Below, in pieces: positions 18,627-28,524 of a DNA stretch of 64,000 nucleotides. Location: assembly GCA_963756455.1 (NCBI GenBank), contig CAVWNC010000004.1, forward strand, positions 434,001 to 498,000, read 5' to 3'. The notes beneath the pieces were generated by a model that was given only the letters and a program-made list of their open reading frames with translations, searched no databases and was not told where the DNA came from. Each line of letters opens with the position of its first letter. Within the stretch, counting starts at the first letter, position 1. The DNA is from DASQPA01 sp963756455 (lineage in GTDB: Bacteria; Acidobacteriota; Thermoanaerobaculia; Multivoradales; UBA5704). The translations under genes and the position numbers were made by a program.

Positions 18627-20327
18627 ATGTCGCCGAAGCTCCTCCCCGGCAACCCCCTGATCGTCCTCCTCACCCTCGTCACCTTCCTGCCCCTGGTGGC
18701 TCCGCCGGCCTCCGCCGCGGAGACTGTCGACCTCGGGATGGTCAGTCGCATCCGCTCCGAGGGCCTCGATCACTCGCAGGTGATGGATACCCTGTTCCAG
18801 CTGACCGACGTCATCGGACCGCGGCTCACCGGCTCGCCCCAGGCCAAGGCGGCGAACGAGTGGACGCGGCAGCAGCTCGCCGCCTGGGGGCTCGCCAATG
18901 CCCACCTGGAGGCCTACCCCTTCGGCCGCGGCTGGTCCTACAGCCGCGCCAGCGTCCGCATGGTCGTCCCGCGGGAGGTTCCCCTGGTCGCGCTCCCCAA
19001 AGCCTGGACGCCGGGAACCTCGGGCCCCATCCGCGGACCGCTCCTCGCGGTCAAGGTCGATGACGTGAAGGATCTCGCCCAGTACAAGGGCAAGCTCGCC
19101 GGCAAGGTTCTCCTGTGGACCGAGACCCCGCGGTCCGAGCGCCGGCCGCAGCCCTCGGAAGAGGAGACGCCCCCCATCCATCGCTACTCCGAGAGCGAGC
19201 TCGCCGATCTCGGCAAGTTCGAGATCCGCGGGGAGCCCGGGGAGGACTGGCACGAACGATTCCTGAAGCGGCTTTCGCTGCAGAAGGCGACCAACGAATT
19301 CCTCACCCAGGAGGGGGCCCTCGCCACGGTCTCGATGTCCTCACGCGCCAACGGTCTCCTGCAGGTGTCGGGAGGGGGTTCCTATGAGCCCGGCGCCAAT
19401 GTCGGCGTGCCGGCGGTCGTCCTGGCGCGTGAATCGTTCGACAGCCTGAAGCGGCTCCTGGATGCCGGCAAGGCGGTCGAGCTGGAGCTCGACGTCACCA
19501 GCCGCTTCCACGACGAGGACAAAAACCTCTATGACACGCTGGCCGAGATCCCCGGCAGCGAGCGCGAGCCCGAGGTGGTGATGGCGGGAGCGCATCTCGA
19601 CTCCTGGCACTCCGGCACCGGGGCGACCGACAACGCCGTCGGCTGTGCCGTGGTGATGGAGGCGGCGCGCATCCTGAAGGCTCTCGGGGTCAAGCCGCGG
19701 CGGACCATCCGCGTCGCCCTGTGGACCGGCGAGGAGGAGGGGCTCCTGGGTTCGATCGCCTACGTCAAGGCTCATTTCGTGAGCCGTCCGCCGACCACCG
19801 ATCCGCAGGAGAAGGCGCTGCCCGAGGATCTGCGGAAGCCGACCTGGCCACTCACCCCGCTCCCCGCGAACGCCAAGCTCTCGGCCTACTTCAACCTCGA
19901 CAACGGAGGCGGCCGGATCCGCGGCATCTACGCCCAGGAGAACGCCGCCGCGCGGCCGATCTTCGAGGCCTGGCTCACACCGCTCCAGGATCTGGGAGCC
20001 GACACCGTGACCTTGCGGAACACCGGCAGCACCGACCACGCCGCGTTCGACGACGTCGGCCTCCCCGGCTTCCAGTTCATCCAGGACGAGCTCGACTATT
20101 CGAACCGCACCCATCACACCAACCTGGACGTCTACGACCGGGTCAACCCGAAGGATCTGATGCAGGCCTCGGTCGTCCTCGCCACCTTCCTCTACGACGC
20201 CGCCATGCGGCCGGAACCGTTCCCCCGGAAGGCGCTGCCCACGGCGCCCCGGGAGAAGGAGAAGAGGAAGGAGGAGACGAAGCGAGAGGGGGCGCCGCCG
20301 GCGGCTGCGGCTGCGGCGGGACGCTAA
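18627..20327 (+). CDS. Secreted M28 family zinc aminopeptidase
   Basis: A 566-residue protein from ATG 18627 with a Sec signal (hydrophobic LIVLLTLVTFLPLVAPP, cleavage near ASAAE). A PA-like insert and propeptide region occupies about 60-310. The catalytic M28 domain follows, with zinc motifs AHLDSWHSGTGATDNAVG near residue 322 and WTGEEEGLLGS near 366, then NTGSTDHAAFDDVGLPGFQF with the last His/Asp ligands and HHTNLDVYDRV. These are the five expected ligand blocks of a dizinc exopeptidase. It probably releases N-terminal amino acids from peptides outside the cytoplasm. The tail is low-complexity (Lys/Glu then Ala-rich). Eighteen bases separate it from the JmjC-like gene, so they are likely co-transcribed. 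Confidence 0.9.
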   Translation: MSPKLLPGNPLIVLLTLVTFLPLVAPPASAAETVDLGMVSRIRSEGLDHSQVMDTLFQLTDVIGPRLTGSPQAKAANEWTRQQLAAWGLANAHLEAYPFGRGWSYSRASVRMVVPREVPLVALPKAWTPGTSGPIRGPLLAVKVDDVKDLAQYKGKLAGKVLLWTETPRSERRPQPSEEETPPIHRYSESELADLGKFEIRGEPGEDWHERFLKRLSLQKATNEFLTQEGALATVSMSSRANGLLQVSGGGSYEPGANVGVPAVVLARESFDSLKRLLDAGKAVELELDVTSRFHDEDKNLYDTLAEIPGSEREPEVVMAGAHLDSWHSGTGATDNAVGCAVVMEAARILKALGVKPRRTIRVALWTGEEEGLLGSIAYVKAHFVSRPPTTDPQEKALPEDLRKPTWPLTPLPANAKLSAYFNLDNGGGRIRGIYAQENAAARPIFEAWLTPLQDLGADTVTLRNTGSTDHAAFDDVGLPGFQFIQDELDYSNRTHHTNLDVYDRVNPKDLMQASVVLATFLYDAAMRPEPFPRKALPTAPREKEKRKEETKREGAPPAAAAAAGR

Positions 20328-20345
20328 GCGCGGGAGTTCTAAAAC

Positions 20346-21473
20346 ATGGCATGGAAAAGACGCAGATCGCACGGCGCGGAGAGCCCATCCGAGGTTCCCT
20401 TCGAGGTCCCGTTCGAGGTCAAAGGGAAGGTGGGGAAGATCGAGGAACCCTCTCCGCAGGCGTTCCTCCGCGGCTACGTGGCGGCCAACCGGCCGGTGAT
20501 CGTCCAGGGGGTGATGGAGCGCTGGCCCGCCCTCACCACCTGGTCCTGGCCGCACCTCGCCGAATTCTTGGGCGAGCACGCGGGGGAGGTGATCGTCTCG
20601 GCCAATGGGCTCTACCCCGATTATCTCTCGGAGCCGTCGCCCATGACCAAGGTCGCGATGACTTTCAAAGAGCTCGTGGAGCGCATGTTCGAGGCGGAGG
20701 GCACGGGGGCGCGGCCGCCCCTTCTGGCGCTCGGAGAGACGTACTACATCTACGGCAAGTCCTACCTCTTCGAGGCCTTTCCGGAGCTCTTGAAAGACGT
20801 CTCCCCGCCCAGTTGCCTGGGGACCACCCCGGTCTCGACCACCAGCACCTGGATCAGCTCCAAAGGCTGCGTCACCCCGCTCCACTACGACCTTCCCAAC
20901 ACCCTCCTCTGCCAGGTCCGCGGCTCGAAGGAGGTCCATCTCTTCGACCCGCAGCAGTACGACCGGCTCTATCTCCGCGGCGCGCGCTTCCCGGGCTTCG
21001 ACAACTTCGAGCGGCAGAGCCAGGTGGACATCCACCATCCCGACTTCGCCGCCTTCCCGGAATTCCGCCGCGCCGTGGCTCTCTCGGTCACCCTCCGAGA
21101 AGGGGAGGCGCTCTTCATCCCCTCGAACTGGTTTCACGAGGTGGAGACTCTGGAGCCCTCGATCTCGGTAGGCTTCACCTTCGCGGGCGGGACGACGACC
21201 TCGGAGCTGGCCGTCCTCTCCGACCTCTTCAAGCAGGTGGGGGCGGGGGCGCCGGTCTCCGGGATGGACCTCTTCCAACGCACCGGGGGGAAGGGTGAGA
21301 GGGCGACGTCCCCGCCGGGGAGTACCGGAATCCCGGCGATGGACCCGGCGAAGATGCAGCAGCTGATGGCCTCGCCGCAGGTCCAACGGATTTTAGCCGA
21401 CCCTGTCATCTTAGAGAGCCTGATGCGTTTGATGGCGGAAACGGCCGGAAGCGGCGGAAGCGGGGGCGGATGA
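20346..21473 (+). CDS. JmjC/cupin-8-like Fe(II)/2-oxoglutarate oxygenase with C-terminal STI1-like helix
   Basis: A 375-residue protein. The cupin core holds the HxD...H iron triad: H180 and D182 in TPLHYDLP and H264 in IPSNWFHEVE. NRPVIVQGVMERWPALTTWSW at the front is typical of bacterial JmjC (cupin_8) hydroxylases, which hydroxylate amino-acid side chains in proteins or modify small substrates. A C-terminal extension (about 340-365, MDPAKMQQLMASPQVQRIL) resembles the STI1/DP motif of chaperone-binding proteins. That suggests the enzyme could dock on a client protein, which is inference only. The stop overlaps the next start by 4 bp (ATGA). Confidence 0.82.
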   Translation: MAWKRRRSHGAESPSEVPFEVPFEVKGKVGKIEEPSPQAFLRGYVAANRPVIVQGVMERWPALTTWSWPHLAEFLGEHAGEVIVSANGLYPDYLSEPSPMTKVAMTFKELVERMFEAEGTGARPPLLALGETYYIYGKSYLFEAFPELLKDVSPPSCLGTTPVSTTSTWISSKGCVTPLHYDLPNTLLCQVRGSKEVHLFDPQQYDRLYLRGARFPGFDNFERQSQVDIHHPDFAAFPEFRRAVALSVTLREGEALFIPSNWFHEVETLEPSISVGFTFAGGTTTSELAVLSDLFKQVGAGAPVSGMDLFQRTGGKGERATSPPGSTGIPAMDPAKMQQLMASPQVQRILADPVILESLMRLMAETAGSGGSGGG

Positions 21474-21781
21474 AGCTCTTTCGCCGCGCCAAGCCGGATC
21501 TCCCGCTCGCGCCGCTCGCGAGCTACGAGCTGCTGACCCGCGCCGGCTGCCATCTCTGCGACGAGATGGCGCTCCTCCTGGACGAGGTGCTCCCGGAGCA
21601 CGCGCAAAGCTACACGGTGCGCGATATCGATGCCTCCAATGCCGCGCTGGCTCTCCGCGAGCGCTTCGGGGACGTCGTCCCCGTCCTCTTGCGAGACGGC
21701 GAGCCGGTCGCCAAGGTGCGCCTCGACCGCCGGACGCTCGAACGGATCGTCCGGCGGCGTGCCGTTCGTGATCGCCCGTGA
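21470..21781 (+). CDS. Glutaredoxin-like DUF836 thioredoxin-fold protein
   Basis: A 103-residue protein coupled to the JmjC-like gene through an ATGA overlap. After a short lead, YELLTRAGCHLCDEMALLLDEV carries the redox CxxC pair C27/C30. VRDIDASNAALALRERFGDVVPVLLRDGEPV supplies the cis-Pro region of the thioredoxin fold. DUF836 proteins are small, cytoplasmic and of unclear partner specificity. The pairing suggests the oxygenase and the disulfide protein work together, for example in protein modification or repair, but there is no direct evidence. Confidence 0.85.
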   Translation: MKLFRRAKPDLPLAPLASYELLTRAGCHLCDEMALLLDEVLPEHAQSYTVRDIDASNAALALRERFGDVVPVLLRDGEPVAKVRLDRRTLERIVRRRAVRDRP

Positions 21782-21793
21782 TCGCCGGCTCCC

Positions 21794-21965
21794 CGCCCAG
21801 GCGAGGCCGGCGCTCGTCGTAGCGACGGCGGGAAAGCCCGCCGCCTCGAAGACGAGGGCGCTCGCCACGTCCCAGGCGTTAGGGGAGGATGAGGAGCTTC
21901 GCGGCATCGTGGTGGAGGGCCGCGAAGCGTCGGGCACGCTCTTTCTGGGTCGGGCTCAAGGTCAC
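21794..21965 (-). pseudogene. Frameshifted N-terminal fragment of an ICL/PEP-mutase family enzyme
   Basis: On the minus strand a GTG at 21965 starts SPTQKERARRFAALHHDAAK and LLILP. One extra C then shifts the frame, and the next frame continues NAWDVASALVFEAAGFPAV and ATTSAGLAWA. Together these are the conserved start of isocitrate lyase/phosphoenolpyruvate mutase family proteins (x-LPNAWDxASAxxFEAAGFPAxATTSAG). Homology stops near 21794, where the DUF836 gene ends. So about 57 codons of a ~270-codon gene remain, with a frameshift: a relic, probably truncated by a rearrangement. Confidence 0.75.
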
Positions 21966-22044
21966 ACCTCTCTCTTCATGGAAGCCGACGATACAACCAG
22001 GGACGGGGGGAGGGAAATCGAGGGACCGATCGTCCCAGACGTGC

Positions 22045-22050
22045 TAGATT
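22045..22050 (+). promoter_or_regulatory. Extended -10 for the membrane glycosyltransferase-like gene
   Basis: GTGCTAGATT contains the extended -10 TGCTAGATT, 67 bp before the TTG start at 22118. It matches the TGCTAnnnT pattern seen at 34370 and 62578. Confidence 0.4.
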
Positions 22051-22117
22051 GACTGCGACCCAAGACCTTCGTAGACCCCCAGGTCGCACGGCAGAGACTT
22101 CCGGAGGACCGAATTCT

Positions 22118-23797
22118 TTGTTCGACGACAGGGCAGAGCGCGCGGCGCGTTTCGGCGAGCGTTTGCGCCGGGGGTGGGAAAGGCGCCTGGAATACGCGCC
22201 CTTTCTTCTCCTCTCGACCGCCGTCCTCGCCTTCTGCCTGGCGATGCCGCTCTTACGGGTCGGCGACGCCGCCGACTACATCTTAGGCACCGAGAGCCTC
22301 TGGTACGACCATGACCTGCGCTACACCCGAGAGGATCTCCTCCGTCATCTCGACTTGAAACCCGCCGGCTTCGACAGCCCGGCGGGGCTCCACACCGCCG
22401 TGGGCCGGGACGGGGCGGTCTGGCTGGGGGCGCATCATTCCTTCTACTACTCGGTCGCCGCGCTGCCGTTCTACGCCGCCTTCGGCTACCGCGGGTTCTA
22501 TCTCGCCAACGGCTTCCTCTTCTGCCTCTTCGCCCTCTGCCTCTACTGGCACCTGCGGCGCTTCAACGCCGCGCCGACCGCCTGGGCCTGGCTCCTCCTC
22601 GCGCTCGTCTTCTCGGCCTCATGGACCTACGTCGCCTGGATTCACGCCGAGGTTTTCTACATGGCCCTGGTCGGCTTCGGCCTCTATCTCTGGCGGAGCG
22701 GCCGGCCGGTCTGGGCCGCCCTGCCGCTCGGCCTCGCGGCGGGGGCGCAGCCGATCCTCGCGCTCCTCCTCCCGGGAATTCTCTTCCTCGTCTGGCGGGA
22801 GCGACGCCGACCCGGCCGACCCGAGAGATGGCGGGAGATCGCCGTCATCGCCGCCATGGCCGCCGTGCTCGCCTTGGCGGCTCTCCCTCAAGGGCTCTTC
22901 AACCTCTACGCCTTCGGCCGGCTGCACCCCATGCTCGGCACCGAGACCGTGGGCTGGGGCTACGTCTCCTGGGGGCGTTTCGTGCGCTCGTGGCTCGACC
23001 CGGCGGCGGGGATCGTCTGGTTCTATCCGGCGATCGGCGTCGCGCTTCTGGAAGCCCCGAAGAACCGGCGGACCGGGGTCCTCGTCCTTTCGGCCCTCGC
23101 GGTGATCCTCGGCTCCGGCGTCTCGATCGCCTGGTTCTCGCACCAGGTGGGTCTGCGCTACGGCTCCTACGTCTTCCCGCTCTTCCTCTTCCTCGTCGAG
23201 AAGGTGGACCTCGCCCGGCCGCGGGCGCTCCTCGCCTGGTGCGCCGTCGTCTTCGCCGGCACCGGCCTCGCGATCAACCCGATCGGCAACTCGGCGATGA
23301 GCCCGCGGGAGAAGACCTTCCTCCCCTTCGCCCTCGCCCGGGAGGTGCCGGGTTTCCGCGAGAACCGCGACGTGCTGTGGAATCGCCTCGTCCACCTCGG
23401 CCCCAGCGTGGCGGTGGAGGATCTCTGGCCGGACGGCTGGATTCCGGGCGGGGAGGAGGTCACCTGCCAGCTAGCGGCGAGGCCCTTGGGCGCGGTCGAG
23501 CTGACCGTCGCCCCCTGGCCGGCCGCGATGGGCCGCGCCCAGCGCCTCCAGGTGCGGACGCTCACCCGCACCTACGAGATCCCCCTTCCCGCCGGCCGGG
23601 TGACCCAGGTTCCCCTGCCGCTCGTGCCGGGCGACTTCCTGGACGATCCGTCGGGCGGCCAGGGCACGATCCGGGTGCGGCTCCGGGCGGAAGGCTGGTC
23701 GCCCTTCGCCTTCGCTCCCCAAGGGAACGACTACCGCCGCCTGGGGGTCTGCATCCTGGAGGTGCGGCAGGCGGGGGTGCTGCTCTATCGGCGGTAG
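22118..23797 (+). CDS. Multi-pass membrane protein, GT-C glycosyltransferase-like
   Basis: The TTG at 22118 was chosen because GGAGG (22103-22107) sits 10 nt upstream; an in-frame TTG at 22049 would overlap the -10 box and add 23 residues. About 559 residues: a cytoplasmic start, then about ten transmembrane helices. The first periplasmic loop has GDAADYILGTESLWYDHDLRY, acidic residues placed as in GT-C enzymes. After residue ~420 comes a soluble C-terminal domain with beta strands (VTCQLAARPLGAVELTV, then LQVRTLTRTYEIPL). I infer a polyprenyl-sugar-dependent mannosyl- or glycosyltransferase; the exact family is not certain. Confidence 0.7.
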   Translation: MFDDRAERAARFGERLRRGWERRLEYAPFLLLSTAVLAFCLAMPLLRVGDAADYILGTESLWYDHDLRYTREDLLRHLDLKPAGFDSPAGLHTAVGRDGAVWLGAHHSFYYSVAALPFYAAFGYRGFYLANGFLFCLFALCLYWHLRRFNAAPTAWAWLLLALVFSASWTYVAWIHAEVFYMALVGFGLYLWRSGRPVWAALPLGLAAGAQPILALLLPGILFLVWRERRRPGRPERWREIAVIAAMAAVLALAALPQGLFNLYAFGRLHPMLGTETVGWGYVSWGRFVRSWLDPAAGIVWFYPAIGVALLEAPKNRRTGVLVLSALAVILGSGVSIAWFSHQVGLRYGSYVFPLFLFLVEKVDLARPRALLAWCAVVFAGTGLAINPIGNSAMSPREKTFLPFALAREVPGFRENRDVLWNRLVHLGPSVAVEDLWPDGWIPGGEEVTCQLAARPLGAVELTVAPWPAAMGRAQRLQVRTLTRTYEIPLPAGRVTQVPLPLVPGDFLDDPSGGQGTIRVRLRAEGWSPFAFAPQGNDYRRLGVCILEVRQAGVLLYRR

Positions 23798-23803
23798 GAA
23801 GCC

Positions 23804-23818
23804 GGCGCGTTGCGCGCC
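23804..23818 (+). terminator. GC hairpin after the membrane protein gene
   Basis: GGCGCG-TTG-CGCGCC, a 6-bp stem with a 3-nt loop starting 7 bp after the stop codon. A CCCC run follows, not T, so termination is only plausible. Confidence 0.4.
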
Positions 23819-23903
23819 CCCGGTCCCAACCGATACCATGAGCCCGCCTCGGGCGTCTCTCTCGGGAGCCGTCCATCCCCCGGAACCCCAGGAGGAGACC
23901 CTG

Positions 23904-25535
<1,632 letters not shown>

Positions 25536-25539
25536 GCCA

Positions 25540-25617
25540 GGAAGCTTCCGGAACACGTCCGGAAGCTTCAGGAACGCGTCCGGAAGCTTCAGAAACGCGT
25601 CCGGAAGTTTCAGGAAC
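25540..25617. repeat. Short 21-bp tandem array (3.7 units), same family as 40232-40478
   Basis: Three full units (25540-25560, 25561-25581, 25582-25602) and a 15-bp partial unit of GGAAGCTTCAGGAAC + RCGTCC. They lie between the convergent ends of the aldehyde dehydrogenase gene and the small membrane protein gene. The same unit makes an 11-copy array at 40.2 kb, also between convergent genes. Confidence 0.92.
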
Positions 25618-25625
25618 CTACCTGT

Positions 25626-25820
25626 TTAGCGGGGACCGCCTCCGTGCCAGACGCCGAGGGCGATCAGTACCAGCACGATGGCGACGAGGCCCAGGGTCAC
25701 CCGGGCGGCGGTCATGAGATGGGTCCGCGCCACGTGGCGAGTCCCCTTGGGTTTGATTCCGGTGATGGCAACCAGGGCGATGACGATCGCGGCGATCCAG
25801 AGAAGAGTCAGCCAGCTCAT
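25626..25820 (-). CDS. Small two-helix membrane protein
   Basis: A 64-residue protein from ATG 25820, with an excellent Shine-Dalgarno (AGGAGGG, 8 nt upstream). Two hydrophobic segments, LTLLWIAAIVIALVAITG and VTLGLVAIVLVLIALGVW, are joined by a basic loop (KPKGTRHVARTH), giving a hairpin topology with both ends outside or inside. No family is recognised. Candidates include small regulators of envelope complexes or DUF-type protein-quality subunits. Confidence 0.6.
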   Translation of the reverse strand: MSWLTLLWIAAIVIALVAITGIKPKGTRHVARTHLMTAARVTLGLVAIVLVLIALGVWHGGGPR

Positions 25821-25973
25821 GGGAAAGTTCCCTCCTGCCGAGCGTCGTGCGAATCGGGTGCCAACGCGCCAGAGGGCGCAAGGGGCGTTGACCCTCGCAG
25901 AGCTTTCCTCTACGCTCAGGCTCGAAAACAGCGTTGGAAAGAACTGACGCTGATCTGGGAGCGAGGTGGAGCG

Positions 25974-26252
25974 ATGAAGAAGTTCCTGGGGTGTGTCGCT
26001 GTCGCAGCTTCGTTGATCCTGGCAGGGACCGCCGCCGCCGATCCCGCGAAGAGCGAGCGGGATCAGGCTTTTCTGGCCGGGCTGGCGCAACCGCCGACGC
26101 AGGTGGGGCTCGAAGCCCCGAAGGCGAGGCCTGCCGACATGTGCACGCAGACGTTCTGCTCGTCGGACAAGGATTGCTTGAACACCCCGTCCTGCGGGCC
26201 CGGCACCTTCTGCCATCGCTTCGCCCTCTGGAACCAGTGCGATTACTTCTGA
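25974..26252 (+). CDS. Small secreted cysteine-rich peptide
   Basis: A 92-residue protein from ATG 25974, with GAGGTGGAGCG just upstream. A Sec signal (KKFLGCVAVAASLILAGTAAA) is followed by a spacer and a C-terminal knot-like block with six Cys between about 56 and 89 (MCTQTFCSSDKDCL, then CGPGTFCHR and QCDYF). The spacing would suit three disulfides in the periplasm or outside. It could be a secreted toxin-like or protease-inhibitor-like peptide, or a RiPP-type precursor; none of these is shown by the neighbours. A strong hairpin terminator follows. Confidence 0.65.
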   Translation: MKKFLGCVAVAASLILAGTAAADPAKSERDQAFLAGLAQPPTQVGLEAPKARPADMCTQTFCSSDKDCLNTPSCGPGTFCHRFALWNQCDYF

Positions 26253-26266
26253 TCACTCCTCCGGTT

Positions 26267-26289
26267 GGAGCGGAGGGCTCCTCCGCTCC
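26267..26289. terminator. Perfect 10-bp hairpin between convergent genes
   Basis: GGAGCGGAGG (26267-26276), loop GCT, CCTCCGCTCC (26280-26289). It lies between the ends of the Cys-rich peptide gene and the amidase gene, so it can serve both directions. There is no T-tract. Confidence 0.6.
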
Positions 26290-26304
26290 GGCCGACCCTC
26301 CGGT

Positions 26305-28149
26305 CTAGAACCCAGGCGGCCGCATCGCGGCGACGCCTGAAGCGCGTTCGAGCGCCAACCCTGCGCGACCGAGGGTACCCTCATCGAAGAGACGGCCGAG
26401 GAGGGTGATGCCGTGCGGTACCCGCCGGGGCGGCGCGAAGCGCGGCAGCGGATGCTCGGGGTCCGGCGCCCAGTCGCTCCGCGCCTCGGAAACCTCGACG
26501 AAACCGGCGCGGAGGGTGAGCGAAGGGTGGCCGGTGAAGTTCGAGATCGTGAGCATCTCGTCGCGGAGCGAAGGGACGAGGAGGAGATCGACGCTCGCAA
26601 AGAGGCGTGCCATCTCCCGCGCCACTTTCCGCCGCAGGCGATCCGCCTGCACGAAATCGACCGCCGAGAGGAAGCGCGACTGGCGGAAGGTGTTCGGCCA
26701 GGCGTCGGGGACCTGTACCTTGAGCGCGTCCAGGCCGTGGGAGAGGGTGAGCTCTTCGAAGGCGGCCGCCGCCTCGGCGAAGAGGATCGTGTTGAGCGAG
26801 CCGTAGGGCCAGTCGGGGAGCTCGACCGGCGTCGGGATCATCCCCAGCCGGCGGACGGTTTCGAGCGCGGCGCGGTCGACGTCGGTCGCCGGCGGCTCCA
26901 TCATCCAATGCGGGAAGTAGCCGACCCGGAGCCCGGCGACCGGCGCCGTGGCGTCGAAGTCGAGCCGGCTGGGGACGCTCGACACGTCGCCCGGGTCCGG
27001 CCCGGAGATCGCCGCCAGGACGAGGAGGGTGTCCTCGACGCTCCGCGCCATCGGCCCCAGCTTGTCGAGCGACCAGCAGAGGGTCATGGCGCCGTTTCGT
27101 GCCACCCGTCCGAACGTCGGCCGCAGGCCGGTGACGCCGCAGCGCATCGACGGGCCGACGATGCTGCCGCCGGTCTCGCTCCCCAGGGCGAAGCCCACGG
27201 CGGCCGCGGCGGCCGCCGCGCCCGGTCCGGCGGAGGAGCCCGAGGAGCCCTCTTCCAAAAGCCAGGGATTTTTCGTCTGTCCGCCGAACCAGATGTCGTT
27301 CAGGGCCAACGCCCCGAGGCTCAGCTTGGCGACCAGCACCGCCCCGGCGCGATGGAGCCGATCGACGACGACGGCGTCGGCCTGGGGGATGCGATCACGG
27401 AAGGGCTCGGCGCCGTAGGTCGTGGCGATGCCGGCGGTGTCCAGGAGATCCTTGGCGCCCCAGGGGATGCCGTGGAGCGGGCCGCGGTAGTGACCGGCGG
27501 CGATCTCCTGGTCGGCCTGCCTCGCCTGCCGCAGCGCCAGCTCGCGGGTGAGCGTGATCGTGCAGAGGAGCTGCGGCTGGAAGCGTTCGAGGCGGGCCAG
27601 ATAGATCCCGGTGAGCCGTTCGGAGGAGAGGGCCTTCGCTTCGATCCAGCGAGAGAGCTGGAAGACTGGGGCGAAGGCGATGTCTTCGTCTTTTGCCGGC
27701 AGCGGCAGCGGTTCGGCCGCGCTCCGCATGAAGCGGTCGCGCGCCGGCCCCGCGCCGCCGGACTCGGGAGTCGGGCCGGCGACATGAGTCGGCTCCCAGC
27801 GGGTGGCGGGGGCGAGCGACGGTTCGAGGGCGACCTTGCGCGGCCCCGTCCGCCGCTCGGCGACCGGCGCCATCGACACCTGCCAGTTGCCGGCGGCCTG
27901 GGCGCGCTCGGCCGGGGTGAGCTCCACCTGCACCAGCTTCTCCGCCTCCGCGATCGTGGCGGGGGAGATGGCCGGCCCGAAGGCGGGTCCGGTGCCGAAC
28001 GCCGGCGGCGTGCCGGGCGGTGGCTCGGGCGGCGCTTCTGCTTCGGCAAGATCAGGCTGGAACGCCCGGTCGGCGGTACCGCCGACCGTCGCCGCGCCGA
28101 TCAGGCCGACGGCCGAACCCTTGAGGAACTGCCTGCGGGAGCTGGGCAT
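26305..28149 (-). CDS. Tat-exported amidase-signature family hydrolase
   Basis: A 614-residue protein from ATG 28149 (AAGGAGAG upstream). The N-terminus MPSSRRQFLKGSAVGL is a twin-arginine signal. A ~150-residue Pro/Ala-rich spacer precedes the amidase core. Catalytic Lys is in HGIPWGAKDLLDTAG, the cis-Ser in GSETGGSIVGPS, and the nucleophile region is GSSGSSAGPGAAAAAAAV, the usual Gly/Ser-rich amidase-signature segment. These enzymes hydrolyse carboxamides (aryl, peptide or aminoacyl amides). As an exported form with no Gat partners it is not the glutamyl-tRNA amidotransferase. The substrate is unknown. Confidence 0.88.
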   Translation of the reverse strand: MPSSRRQFLKGSAVGLIGAATVGGTADRAFQPDLAEAEAPPEPPPGTPPAFGTGPAFGPAISPATIAEAEKLVQVELTPAERAQAAGNWQVSMAPVAERRTGPRKVALEPSLAPATRWEPTHVAGPTPESGGAGPARDRFMRSAAEPLPLPAKDEDIAFAPVFQLSRWIEAKALSSERLTGIYLARLERFQPQLLCTITLTRELALRQARQADQEIAAGHYRGPLHGIPWGAKDLLDTAGIATTYGAEPFRDRIPQADAVVVDRLHRAGAVLVAKLSLGALALNDIWFGGQTKNPWLLEEGSSGSSAGPGAAAAAAAVGFALGSETGGSIVGPSMRCGVTGLRPTFGRVARNGAMTLCWSLDKLGPMARSVEDTLLVLAAISGPDPGDVSSVPSRLDFDATAPVAGLRVGYFPHWMMEPPATDVDRAALETVRRLGMIPTPVELPDWPYGSLNTILFAEAAAAFEELTLSHGLDALKVQVPDAWPNTFRQSRFLSAVDFVQADRLRRKVAREMARLFASVDLLLVPSLRDEMLTISNFTGHPSLTLRAGFVEVSEARSDWAPDPEHPLPRFAPPRRVPHGITLLGRLFDEGTLGRAGLALERASGVAAMRPPGF

Positions 28150-28287
28150 GGGATCTCTCCTTGGCGAAGTAGCGATCTTACGACAGTGGGCGCCCGGTCT
28201 GGAGGAGAGGGCCTGCCGCGGAATCGATCAGACGAGAGGCTTTGGCGCGGCTGAGGGCGCCTGGAGATGACGACTTCCCTGCGATGG

Positions 28288-28293
28288 TATAAT
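28288..28293 (+). promoter_or_regulatory. Consensus extended -10 of the toxin-antitoxin pair (leaderless)
   Basis: TATAAT with TG one base upstream (TGGTATAAT). The antitoxin ATG is at 28300, 7 nt after the -10, so transcription should start at or next to the A of the start codon. Confidence 0.65.
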
Positions 28294-28299
28294 CGAGCT

Positions 28300-28524
28300 A
28301 TGACGACCGCGGATCTTGAAGAGGCTGTCCTAGATCTCCCTCTCGAGGATCGTGCCCATCTCGCGCACAGGCTTCTTGAAAGCCTGGACCCGCCTCCGCA
28401 GAGAGCGGTTCAGCAGGCTTGGCTTCAAGAGGCACAGCGCCGTGCCGATGAGATCGACCAGGGTAAGGTGCAATTGGTTTCTGCTGAGGAGTTGGAGCAG
28501 AGCGTGCAGTCACTCTTCAAGTGA
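28300..28524 (+). CDS. Addiction-module antitoxin (TIGR02574-like)
   Basis: A 74-residue protein. ATG 28300 was chosen over an upstream in-frame codon because the -10 box lies only 7 bp before it. The sequence MTTADLEEAVLDLPLEDRAH and LAHRLLESLDPPPQ, then WLQEAQRRADEIDQGKVQLV, is the family's two-helix pattern. It should bind and block the RelE/ParE-like toxin encoded next, with which it overlaps by 4 bp (GTGA). Together they form a complete type II module, the only one intact in the window. Confidence 0.88.
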   Translation: MTTADLEEAVLDLPLEDRAHLAHRLLESLDPPPQRAVQQAWLQEAQRRADEIDQGKVQLVSAEELEQSVQSLFK

